Positions 1 through 9,480 are shown, counted from the stretch's first letter. The stretch: DNA of 14,307 nucleotides from Cupriavidus sp. (GCA_013362725.1 JABFVP010000181.1:1-14307), one strand, 5' to 3'. A program made the numbers and translations. The notes: generated by a model not told the origin, from the sequence alone.

Positions 1-554
1 CGGCCACCCAGCTTCTGGAATTTCTGCGGATCCTTCAGGAAGTCGACCAGTTCGACCACTTCTTCCTTGGACTCGTCGCAGCCGGCCACGTCCTGGAACG
101 TGACGGCGTTCTGGTTCTCGTCGATCAGCCGCGCACGCGACTTGCCGAATGAGAATGCGCCGCCTTTTCCGCCACCCTGCATCTGACGCATCATGTAGAA
201 CCAGAACACGATGATCAGCAGGGTCGGCCCGAGGTAGTACAGGGCCTGGACCAGCACGTTAGGTTCGTCGTCCGCCTTGCCGGTGACCTGGACGCCGTAC
301 TTCATCAGGTCGCCGACCATCCAGATATCGCCCGGCGAGATGATGGTGTACTTGGCCCCTTCCTTGGGCGAGACCACCAGATTGCGGCCCTGCACGTCGA
401 CACGCGACACCTTGCCGTTCTTGGCGTCATCCATGAACTGCGAGTAGGTGACGCTGTCCTGCGCACGGGGCTTGTCGAACTGCTTGAAGACGGTAAACAA
501 CACCAGCGCGATCACGAGCCAGATTGCCGCCTTTTGAAACAGGTTGTTATTCAA
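1..554 (-). CDS. ftsH: ATP-dependent zinc metalloprotease FtsH, N-terminal part (cut by window edge)
   Basis: Membrane-anchored AAA+ protease that degrades misassembled membrane proteins and some cytosolic regulators. Only the first 184 residues are visible; the ATPase and the HEXXH zinc protease domain lie outside. Residues 1-9 are cytoplasmic (MNNNLFQKA), residues 10-24 form a first membrane segment, about 25-100 the small periplasmic domain, about 101-122 a second membrane segment (VLVQALYYLGPTLLIIVFWF), followed by the Gly-rich linker and the start of the AAA domain (VTFQDVAGCDESKEE at 151-165). The sequence stops at FQKLGG, just before Walker A. The start is TTG (552-554): AGGAG lies 7 nt upstream and the protein then begins exactly as FtsH homologues do; no ATG or GTG fits. 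It lies 157 nt downstream of rlmE, with the same orientation as in other proteobacteria. Identification is firm; the TTG start is inferred from the ribosome binding site and homology. Confidence 0.96.
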   Translation of the reverse strand, partial: MNNNLFQKAAIWLVIALVLFTVFKQFDKPRAQDSVTYSQFMDDAKNGKVSRVDVQGRNLVVSPKEGAKYTIISPGDIWMVGDLMKYGVQVTGKADDEPNVLVQALYYLGPTLLIIVFWFYMMRQMQGGGKGGAFSFGKSRARLIDENQNAVTFQDVAGCDESKEEVVELVDFLKDPQKFQKLGG

Positions 555-590
555 GGCCGAACTCCTTTGCAATTGCCTTGCCAACGGATA

Positions 591-608
591 GCTGCATTGT
601 AATGCAGC
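591..608. promoter_or_regulatory. 18-bp inverted repeat upstream of ftsH
   Basis: GCTGCATT-GT-AATGCAGC, with 8-bp perfect arms, sits 37 nt upstream of the ftsH TTG start. On the minus strand it contains TACAAT, a plausible -10 hexamer, but no matching -35 was found 16-18 nt upstream. It could be an operator overlapping a promoter or a small hairpin in the 5' UTR. The function is not known to me. A perfect 10-bp palindrome, CCCTCGAGGG, lies close by at 614-623. Confidence 0.35.
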
Positions 609-711
609 CCCCGCCCTCGAGGGGAAACAGAGAAACTATGATGCCGATAGCACCGGGTGAGGGGTTTTCCCTCTACATTTCTTATTCCGCCCTGGCTCGT
701 ATCGAGATCGG

Positions 712-1377
712 TCAATCCACTGTCTTGAGGTAGCGCCCAAGGATAAAGGTTTCGGAAGACTTGTCGCGCGACGCCTTGGGCTTGCGCTTCGCGACCACTT
801 TGAACTGCCGTTTGAACTTTTCCACGATCTGGCTGTAGCCGCTCCCGTGGAAACACTTTACCAGCAATGCCCCCTCCGGCTTCAGGTGGGTCTGCGCGAA
901 TTCCAGCGCCAGGTCGCACAGGTACTCGATCCGGGCGGCATCGGCTGAGGCCACACCGGACAAATTGGGGGCCATGTCGGACAAAACAAGGTCGATCTTG
1001 TTGCCGCCGGAAGCGTCCAGCACCACACTTTCGAGCTCGCGGAAGACCGATTCCTCGCGGAAGTCGCCCTGGATGAAAGTGACGTCGGCGACAGGCTCCA
1101 TCGGCAGCAGGTCGATCGCGACGACCGCGCCATCGATCCTGCCATCCTTGGCTCGCGGCGAGTCGGCCAGCTTGTTGCGGGCGTACTGGCTCCAGCTGCC
1201 GGGCGCCGCGCCCAGATCGACAATGACCTGGCCCGGGCGAATCAGCTTGTCCTGCTCGTCGATTTCCTTGAGCTTGTACGCCGCGCGGGCGCGGTAGCCC
1301 TCGCGCTGCGCCATTTTCACGTACGGATCGTTGATGTGGTCGTGCAGCCACGAATGGTTGAACTTGTTCTTTGCCAT
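712..1377 (-). CDS. rlmE: 23S rRNA (uridine-2552 2'-O)-methyltransferase RlmE (FtsJ/RrmJ)
   Basis: Uses S-adenosylmethionine to 2'-O-methylate U2552 of 23S rRNA in the A loop, a late step in large-subunit maturation. The 221-residue protein is close to the family length (E. coli about 209). A basic N-terminus (AKNKFNHSWLHDHINDPYVKMAQREGYRARAAYKL) leads into the Rossmann methyltransferase fold with the SAM motif VDLGAAPGSWSQ at 53-64. The family's K-D-K-E catalytic tetrad is readable as K35 (RAAYKL), D134 (SDMAPN), K174 (LLVKCF) and E209 (SSET). The ATG start directly precedes the conserved N-terminus. It is divergent from yhbY across a 263-nt gap and precedes ftsH in the same direction, the arrangement seen in E. 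coli. Nothing unusual in the protein. Confidence 0.97.
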   Translation of the reverse strand: MAKNKFNHSWLHDHINDPYVKMAQREGYRARAAYKLKEIDEQDKLIRPGQVIVDLGAAPGSWSQYARNKLADSPRAKDGRIDGAVVAIDLLPMEPVADVTFIQGDFREESVFRELESVVLDASGGNKIDLVLSDMAPNLSGVASADAARIEYLCDLALEFAQTHLKPEGALLVKCFHGSGYSQIVEKFKRQFKVVAKRKPKASRDKSSETFILGRYLKTVD

Positions 1378-1640
1378 GCCAGATACCAGCCTGTTCCCTG
1401 CCCTCGCGCGCCGGTCGGGCCGGCGGCACAGGTTTTACTACTGTTTTGATGATTTTGCTGCCCGACAGTGCCGGATTGACGGATAATACGCGCCAATCCG
1501 CATCCCGGCTTTGCCGCCTACCGGTGGCCGCCGGCAGCCTGTTCCCGTGCGCCGTGTCACGACCGGCGCGGGCGGCAGCGCCCGATTACCAGCGCCAAGC
1601 GCTCTATCACTATTTCAAGCGCCTTATCCGGCGCCAACCT
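1378..1640. promoter_or_regulatory. Divergent intergenic region between rlmE and yhbY, with inverted repeats
   Basis: This 263-nt gap must hold the promoters for rlmE (leftward) and yhbY (rightward). I found no convincing paired -35/-10. Two structures stand out. CGGATTG (1472-1478) and CAATCCG (1494-1500) are perfect 7-bp arms separated by 15 nt, with an AT-rich centre (GATAAT on plus, TATTAT on minus) that could be a -10 element or operator. CGCCGG (1409-1414) and CCGGCG (1420-1425) form a small GC hairpin within the rlmE leader. Neither is linked to a known regulator here. Confidence 0.35.
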
Positions 1641-2144
1641 ATGCCTGCTCTACAACTCGTCCCCGCCCAGCGCTCCGACCTGCGCTCCCGTGCCCATGCC
1701 CTAAACCCGGTCGTGATGGTCGGCGCCGAAGGCCTGACCCGCGCCGTGCTGGCCGAAATCGACCGCAGCCTGGCCGCCCACAACCTGATCAAGATCCGCG
1801 TGTTCGGCGATGACCGCGAAGCCCGCATCGCCATCTACGAAGAAATCTGCGACCAGCTCAGCGCCGCGCCGATCCAGCATATCGGCAAGCTGCTGGTGGT
1901 CTGGCGTCCGGGCGAAGCGCGCCTGAAGGAAAACCAGGCCGAAGACCTCGGCCGGCACACGCCCGCGCGCCGCGGCGGCGCCGCGCCGCGCACGGTCACG
2001 GTGAAGAAGCCCAGTGCCGCGCCCAACCGCCGTCCGACCCGCAAGGAGGTTACGGTGCTCGGCAATGAGCGCGTCACCGCCGGCGGCAACGTCAAGCGCG
2101 CGCGCGCGCGCCCGACCAGCCAGAAGAAAAAGTCCCTGGGCTAA
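1641..2144 (+). CDS. yhbY: YhbY-type CRM-domain RNA-binding ribosome assembly protein
   Basis: Single CRM-domain protein that associates with pre-50S particles. The CRM domain covers about residues 9-96 (RSDLRSRAHALNPVVMVG onward) with the RNA-binding GxxG loop as G28-A-E-G31, followed by VLAEIDRSLAAHNLIKIR and IGKLLVVWRP. The ATG at 1641 is chosen because the domain begins right after it and matches the E. coli start. The reading frame stays open upstream to 1371, but those residues look like non-coding translation. No good Shine-Dalgarno is visible before 1641, so the start is somewhat uncertain. E. coli YhbY is 97 residues; this one is 167 because of a low-complexity, strongly basic tail (about 97-167; many R, K, A and P, ending QKKKSLG). 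It is the only plus-strand gene in the window. Confidence 0.93.
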   Translation: MPALQLVPAQRSDLRSRAHALNPVVMVGAEGLTRAVLAEIDRSLAAHNLIKIRVFGDDREARIAIYEEICDQLSAAPIQHIGKLLVVWRPGEARLKENQAEDLGRHTPARRGGAAPRTVTVKKPSAAPNRRPTRKEVTVLGNERVTAGGNVKRARARPTSQKKKSLG

Positions 2145-2164
2145 GCACCGCCGGGCGGCACCCA

Positions 2165-2189
2165 AGCGGGCGCCGCCAGGCGCCCCGCT
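2165..2189. terminator. Likely bidirectional terminator hairpin between convergent yhbY and the DUF4149 gene
   Basis: AGCGGGCGCC (2165-2174) pairs with GGCGCCCCGCT (2179-2189) over ten base pairs with one bulged C and a GCCA loop. It fills the 52-nt gap between two converging genes, where a shared terminator is expected. There is no T-run on either side, so intrinsic termination is not assured. Confidence 0.45.
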
Positions 2190-2196
2190 GCGGGAC

Positions 2197-2700
2197 TCAC
2201 TCGCCCGCCGAACGCGGCGCCGAAGCGCGCCACACCAGCGCCAATGCCAGCACGCTCTGCAGCAGGTAGAAAGCGCTCGACACGCCGTGCAGCATGCCGA
2301 ATTGCGCCTGGTACGGCGATGCCGACACCCCCACGCCCAGCGCCAGCGCCTTTTCCTTCAGGCTGCCCATGAACGGCTGGATCCCGAAGTAACCCACCAG
2401 CACACAGCACAGCATGCCGAGCACCAGCCGGCGCAGGCCGCGATAGCGCTGGGCGCCGCGCCGGATCATCACGTTGCACAGCACCAGCTGCAGCACGCCG
2501 ACGGTCACGCTGACGATGGCTTCGGTATGGAACAGGTGCCCGGCGATCATGCCCGCCATCTCGCGGCTGGGCAGCACCGAAAACAGTGTCGGCGCCACCA
2601 TGTAGCCGACGGTCCACAGACTGCCCGCCCACACCACCGTCAACAGCAGAAAGATGCGGTGCGGCAGCGGTGGCAGGTTGTTATAGGAAGTGGAGAACAC
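2197..2700 (-). CDS. DUF4149 family integral membrane protein
   Basis: Small inner-membrane protein of unknown function, 167 residues, with four hydrophobic segments at about 15-36 (IFLLLTVVWAGSLWTVGYMV), 61-80, 92-112 and 137-157. The pattern VWAGSLW-TVGYMVAPTLF is typical of DUF4149 proteins found next to greA in betaproteobacteria (recalled, not searched). The start chosen is GTG (2698-2700), preceded by GGAAAGG about 7 nt upstream. That ribosome binding site lies within a predicted hairpin ending only 2 nt before the GTG. The next Met is residue 34, inside the first membrane segment, so the GTG start is more likely. It is downstream of greA in the same direction with a 54-nt gap, so co-transcription is plausible. 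I cannot name a biochemical role. Confidence 0.85.
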   Translation of the reverse strand: MFSTSYNNLPPLPHRIFLLLTVVWAGSLWTVGYMVAPTLFSVLPSREMAGMIAGHLFHTEAIVSVTVGVLQLVLCNVMIRRGAQRYRGLRRLVLGMLCCVLVGYFGIQPFMGSLKEKALALGVGVSASPYQAQFGMLHGVSSAFYLLQSVLALALVWRASAPRSAGE

Positions 2701-2702
2701 AA

Positions 2703-2753
2703 GCCGGCCTTTCCGGTGGCCGGCTCGGGCACAAGCCCGCCGGCCGGGCCGGC
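2703..2753 (-). promoter_or_regulatory. GC-rich alternating hairpin arms between greA and the DUF4149 gene
   Basis: Four 7-nt arms alternate in complementarity. Read on the minus strand they are GCCGGCC (2753-2747), GGCCGGC (2745-2739), GCCGGCC (2724-2718) and GGCCGGC (2709-2703). Arms 2+3 form a long stem, extended by GGGC-TTGT-GCCC with a 2-nt bulge. Arms 3+4 form a 7-bp stem with an 8-nt loop, ending 2 nt before the GTG start and covering its ribosome binding site. It could act as a greA terminator, a translational control element, or both. There is no T-tract. Confidence 0.45.
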
Positions 2754-2754
2754 A

Positions 2755-3231
2755 TCAGATGTAGCGAACGGTAATGACTTCGTACTCGCGCTCGCCGCCC
2801 GGGGCCCGCACGGTGGCGACGTCGCCATAGAACTTGACGATCAGAGCGCGCGCAATCGGCGAGCTGACCGAGATCTTGCCGGCGTCGAGGTCGGCCTCGT
2901 CATCGCCGACGATCTGGTAGCTGACCGGGTTGCCGGACTCCAGGTCTTCGAGGTCGACGGTCGCGCCAAAAACGATGCGGCCGTCGGTATCGAGCTGGGT
3001 CGGGTCGATGATCTGCGCGGCCGACAGCTTGGCCTCCACTTCCAGGATGCGGCCTTCGATAAAGGCCTGCTTTTCCTTGGCGGCGTCGTACTCGGCGTTT
3101 TCAGACAGGTCGCCCTGGGCGCGCGCTTCGGAGATGGCATTGATCACCGCCGGACGCTCGACAGCCTTCAGGCGCTGCAGCTCCTCCTTCAGGAGCTCTG
3201 CGCCACGCTTGGTAATCGGAATGGTGCTCAT
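2755..3231 (-). CDS. greA: Transcription elongation factor GreA
   Basis: Binds the RNA polymerase secondary channel and stimulates cleavage of backtracked RNA 3' ends. The 158 residues equal the E. coli length. Residues 1-75 form the antiparallel coiled coil, whose tip carries D41 and E44 (GDLSENAEY), the acidic pair that supports Mg2+ in the RNA polymerase active site. Residues 80-158 form the FKBP-like domain with SPIARALI at 124-131 and the closing VRAPGGEREYEVITVRYI. The ATG at 3229-3231 gives the canonical MSTIPITKRGAE start; the frame is open upstream to 3300 but those residues are not GreA-like. The Shine-Dalgarno is weak (CCAAGAC). It is separated from carB by 246 nt that hold a terminator-like repeat, a dyad, and a second hairpin with seven T close to the start codon. 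Confidence 0.97.
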   Translation of the reverse strand: MSTIPITKRGAELLKEELQRLKAVERPAVINAISEARAQGDLSENAEYDAAKEKQAFIEGRILEVEAKLSAAQIIDPTQLDTDGRIVFGATVDLEDLESGNPVSYQIVGDDEADLDAGKISVSSPIARALIVKFYGDVATVRAPGGEREYEVITVRYI

Positions 3232-3244
3232 GTCTTGGTTCAAC

Positions 3245-3318
3245 AAAAAAATGAGCCGCAGCGGAGCTGGAGCCGTCCCCGGCAAACCCCGCCAGGGCAC
3301 TTCCGCTCAACCGCGGCT
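3245..3318 (-). promoter_or_regulatory. Terminator-like stem plus T7 tract in the greA leader
   Basis: Read on the minus strand, AGCCGC (3318-3313) and AGCGGA (3307-3302), separated by 5 nt, pair with the contiguous 12 nt TCCGCTGCGGCT (3265-3254), giving 6+6 base pairs with a 5-nt bulge and a 36-nt GC-rich loop. CA and then seven T (3251-3245) follow, and the greA ATG lies 13 nt further on. This is the shape of an intrinsic terminator or attenuator placed just before greA. E. coli greA is known to have terminators in its leader that yield short GraL RNAs; analogy here is inference. Confidence 0.45.
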
Positions 3319-3327
3319 TTCAGACAG

Positions 3328-3355
3328 GATCGAACGCGGGCACGCCGGTTCGATC
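3328..3355. promoter_or_regulatory. 8-bp dyad (GATCGAAC / GTTCGATC) upstream of greA
   Basis: Perfect 8-bp inverted arms at 3328-3335 and 3348-3355 are separated by 12 nt, so the arm centres are 20 bp apart, about two helical turns, as in dimeric regulator sites. It lies about 100 nt upstream of the greA start and 26 nt from the post-carB hairpin, where a greA promoter would be expected. I could not recognise a matching -35/-10 pair. It may equally be an RNA hairpin. Confidence 0.35.
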
Positions 3356-3380
3356 GACGAATTTGACGTAGTTTAGGCCA

Positions 3381-3414
3381 GGAAGCCCGCCGGCAGCAAC
3401 TCCGGCGGGCTTCC
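3381..3414 (-). terminator. Strong inverted repeat downstream of carB, probable terminator
   Basis: GGAAGCCCGCCGG (3381-3393) and CCGGCGGGCTTCC (3402-3414) are perfect 13-bp arms around an 8-nt loop, starting 63 nt past the carB stop. Long GC stems flanked by AA/TT are usual Rho-independent terminators in Burkholderiaceae, although only a short T stretch (CTTCC) is present within the arm and no T-run follows. It probably ends the carA-leuE-carB transcript and separates it from greA. Confidence 0.65.
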
Positions 3415-3477
3415 CGGGCGGGGCCGCCGCAATGCGGCCGGCCCCTTGCCATGTGTTGCCTGGTTACCTTGACGGCA

Positions 3478-6726
<3,249 letters not shown>

Positions 6727-6783
6727 TGCACGCTCTCTTTATGGGCCGGCCCGCCTTGCCTGCGGACCGCGCCGGTAATCAGG

Positions 6784-6799
6784 GAATCCGTCCGGATTC
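6784..6799. promoter_or_regulatory. 16-bp palindrome in the leuE-carB gap
   Basis: GAATCCG-TC-CGGATTC, with 7-bp perfect arms, overlaps a second palindrome ATTCGAAT at 6796-6803. It occupies the 89-nt gap (6727-6815), which is unusually wide for this compact locus. A 6-bp stem with a GGAC tetraloop is possible in RNA; as DNA it could be an operator controlling carB separately. No promoter hexamers were recognised. Confidence 0.35.
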
Positions 6800-6815
6800 G
6801 AATATTTGGTCTGGC

Positions 6816-7493
6816 TCAGTTCATGGTGGCCGTGGCCAGCTTGGCGCCGAAGCCGATGAACATCGCCCCTACCCCGCTGGACATGCCGGCCGACAGCCGG
6901 CGGCGGCGCCGGAACGCCTCGGCCAGCTTCGCGCCCACGAAGATGATCGTGGTCAGGTAGGCAAAGCTGCAGATCTGGCACACCAGCCCCAGCACGCCGA
7001 ACGACAGCACCGGGTAAGCGAAGGCCGGGTCGACGAACTGGATGAAGAACGAGATGAAGAACAGGATCGCCTTCGGGTTCAGCAGGCTGATCAGCAGCGC
7101 CTTGCGGAACGGGTCGGACTGCTCCGGCGATGCCGTCGGAAGCGATGCCGCCGCGGCAGCATCACCGCGCGCGGCCCAGTTGCGCAGCGCGCCGCGCAGC
7201 ATGTTGAAGCCGATCCACGCCAGGTAAGCCGCGCCGACGTACTTCACCACGTAGAACAGCGCCGGGCTGGCCTTGAGCAGCGAGGCCACGCCCGCCGCCG
7301 ACAGCACCATCAGCACGAAATCGCCCAGGAACACCCCGCACGCGCCCTTGTAGCCGGCGCGCACGCCGCGCTGCGCCGCCACCGACAGCACGTACATCGA
7401 ATTCGGTCCCGGCAGCAGCACGATGAAGATCGTGCCCAGCACATAGGTCCAGAAATCGGTGATGCCGAAAGCGGTATGCATGAAGGCGTTCAT
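6816..7493 (-). CDS. leuE: LysE/RhtB family amino-acid exporter, LeuE-like
   Basis: Inner-membrane exporter, predicted to pump out leucine and related amino acids by analogy with E. coli LeuE, which it resembles along its length. The 225 residues include about six hydrophobic segments. Family signatures are FIVLLPGPNSMYVL (23-36), GACGVFLGDFVLM (50-62), the NPKAILFFISFFIQF stretch (139-153) and the C-terminal GAMFIGFGAKLAT. An Ala-rich cytoplasmic loop (about 105-128) and an Arg5 cluster (195-199) separate the halves. The ATG at 7491-7493 was chosen; Met5 is an alternative, and the Shine-Dalgarno (GGGAC) is weak. It sits between carA (37-nt gap) and carB (89-nt gap), all in one direction, so it is probably in the carA transcript. 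LeuE subfamily is likely; exact substrate is unproven. Confidence 0.87.
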   Translation of the reverse strand: MNAFMHTAFGITDFWTYVLGTIFIVLLPGPNSMYVLSVAAQRGVRAGYKGACGVFLGDFVLMVLSAAGVASLLKASPALFYVVKYVGAAYLAWIGFNMLRGALRNWAARGDAAAAASLPTASPEQSDPFRKALLISLLNPKAILFFISFFIQFVDPAFAYPVLSFGVLGLVCQICSFAYLTTIIFVGAKLAEAFRRRRRLSAGMSSGVGAMFIGFGAKLATATMN

Positions 7494-7530
7494 GGGATGT
7501 CCCGGTGTCTCTCTCGCTGTGCCAGCGCGC

Positions 7531-8667
<1,137 letters not shown>

Positions 8668-8896
8668 GGGTAGGCTCCTGCTGGACTCACCCCGTGACCG
8701 ACCAATCGACGCCTCGTGCCTCCCAGGCTGGATCCGTGACGGCGGCAGCGGCATTGCGCCGATGCGGTCGGATCCGGTCGCACCATGCTCGTTGCGTCAC
8801 ATCTGATGCAGACGGCAAAGGCGGCGCGAATGGGGGCGGCGGAAGGTGGAAAGCGGTAGGCGCTAGGGTGAAGGGTTCTGAAAGCGAAACTTTCGA
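8668..8896 (-). promoter_or_regulatory. Long 5' leader of carA with possible Arg-rich upstream ORF
   Basis: Between the predicted transcription start (about 8889) and the carA GTG lie about 220 nt with no ordinary gene. A dyad spans the start site: GAAAG (8880-8884) and CTTTC (8890-8894) with a 5-nt loop. Further on are a start-stop codon pair (ATG TGA, 8802-8797), an imperfect 18-bp palindrome around GGATCC (8764-8781), and an upstream ORF from ATG 8786 to TAG 8631. That ORF has 51 codons, 10 of them Arg, and overlaps the carA start out of frame. No T-rich terminator was seen. Confidence 0.4.
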
Positions 8897-8925
8897 ATTA
8901 TATCCCGCGCCACCCAATTTCTCAA
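8897..8925 (-). promoter_or_regulatory. Near-consensus sigma-70 promoter of carA
   Basis: On the minus strand, TTGAGA (8925-8920) and TATAAT (8902-8897) are separated by exactly 17 nt. The -10 is a perfect consensus and the -35 matches four of six positions. It is the best promoter-like sequence in the window, in an AT-richer patch between the anthranilate-type operon and carA. The transcription start should be near 8889-8891. Confidence 0.82.
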
Positions 8926-8949
8926 GTTTTCAAGGACTTGCGCGCGGCA

Positions 8950-8976
8950 GGCGGCCATCCCGCCGCGCTGGCCGCC
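8950..8976 (-). terminator. Possible terminator hairpin after the RidA-like gene
   Basis: GGCGGCCA (8950-8957) and TGGCCGCC (8969-8976) are perfect 8-bp arms around an 11-nt loop, 48 nt past the stop of the RidA-like gene and before the carA promoter. There is no T-run. The position suits the end of the catabolic operon, but termination might need Rho. The rest of the 357-nt stretch 8668-9024 is the carA promoter and leader. Confidence 0.4.
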
Positions 8977-9024
8977 GTTGCGCTGCCCGTTCCCGCATGC
9001 GCGCTTGCGCCCGCCGCCGACGGA

Positions 9025-9435
9025 TTACCGCGGCGGCGGCACCACCGCCGTGACCTCGATTTCCACCTTGGCGCGCGGCTCGACCAGGTCCGCGACCTCG
9101 ACCGCCGTCATCGCCGGGAAGTGGCGGCCGATGATGGCCCGGTAATGTTCGCCGATCGCCCCATAGGCGCCGACATATTCGGCCTTGTCCTTCACATACC
9201 AGGTCATGCGCGCGATATGTTCGGGCCGCGCATCGCCGGCCGCCAGCACCGCGACGACGTTGCGCAGCGTCTGCGCCACCTGCAGGCCGAAGTCGTCGGT
9301 CTCGAATTCGCACTGGCTGTTCCAGCCGATCTGGCCGCTGATGAACAGCAGCCGGCTGCCGGCCTGCATCTCGGTCATCATGCCGTTGGCGTAGCCGCGC
9401 GGCGGCGCCCAGTCGGGCGGCTGCAGGATCTTCAT
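9025..9435 (-). CDS. RidA/YjgF/UK114 family protein in anthranilate-type operon, lacking the usual catalytic Arg
   Basis: 136-residue protein of the RidA (YjgF/YER057c/UK114) family, whose best-known members deaminate enamine/imine intermediates as trimers. Family features include FISGQIGWNSQCEFETDDFGLQ (31-52), the helix with TLRNVVAVLAAGDARPEHI and the end KVEIEVTAVV. In E. coli RidA the catalytic R105 lies in FPARSCVEVARL; here the aligned stretch is FPAMTAVEVADL with Met109 instead of Arg. It is therefore unlikely to be a standard RidA deaminase. ATG at 9433-9435 is preceded by CAGGGAAA. It is the last gene of the operon, 45 nt after the thioesterase. RidA-like genes belong to the described 2-aminobenzoate clusters, where an enamine-like CoA ester is an intermediate. 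Its specific role is unknown. Confidence 0.88.
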   Translation of the reverse strand: MKILQPPDWAPPRGYANGMMTEMQAGSRLLFISGQIGWNSQCEFETDDFGLQVAQTLRNVVAVLAAGDARPEHIARMTWYVKDKAEYVGAYGAIGEHYRAIIGRHFPAMTAVEVADLVEPRAKVEIEVTAVVPPPR

Positions 9436-9480
9436 GTCGTTTCCCTGTGGTTGCTTGGTATGAGTGGATGAAATTCGGGT

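Noticed and set aside
3232..3300. N-terminal extension of GreA (23 residues)
   Set aside because: The extension is the translated leader hairpin region, has no GreA similarity, and the protein from the ATG at 3231 has the exact family length.
2014..3366. 450-codon plus-strand frame across the DUF4149 gene and greA
   Set aside because: Low-complexity translation (Gln, His, Arg, Ala); it runs over the yhbY end, two minus-strand genes and their terminators, so it is not a gene.
8668..8754. 29-residue N-terminal extension of CarA
   Set aside because: The GTG at 8667 has AGGAG 7 nt upstream and starts where CarA similarity starts; the extension is leader sequence.
8764..8781. Imperfect palindrome around GGATCC in the carA leader as a regulator site
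   Set aside because: Only an 8-bp perfect core (CGGATCCG) plus outer GCG/CGC; this is expected by chance in GC-rich DNA and lies far downstream of the promoter.
8687..8917. 76-codon minus-strand ORF in the carA upstream region
   Set aside because: Its GTG start lies inside the spacer of the sigma-70 promoter, upstream of the predicted transcript start, so it would not be in the carA mRNA; the translation is low-complexity.
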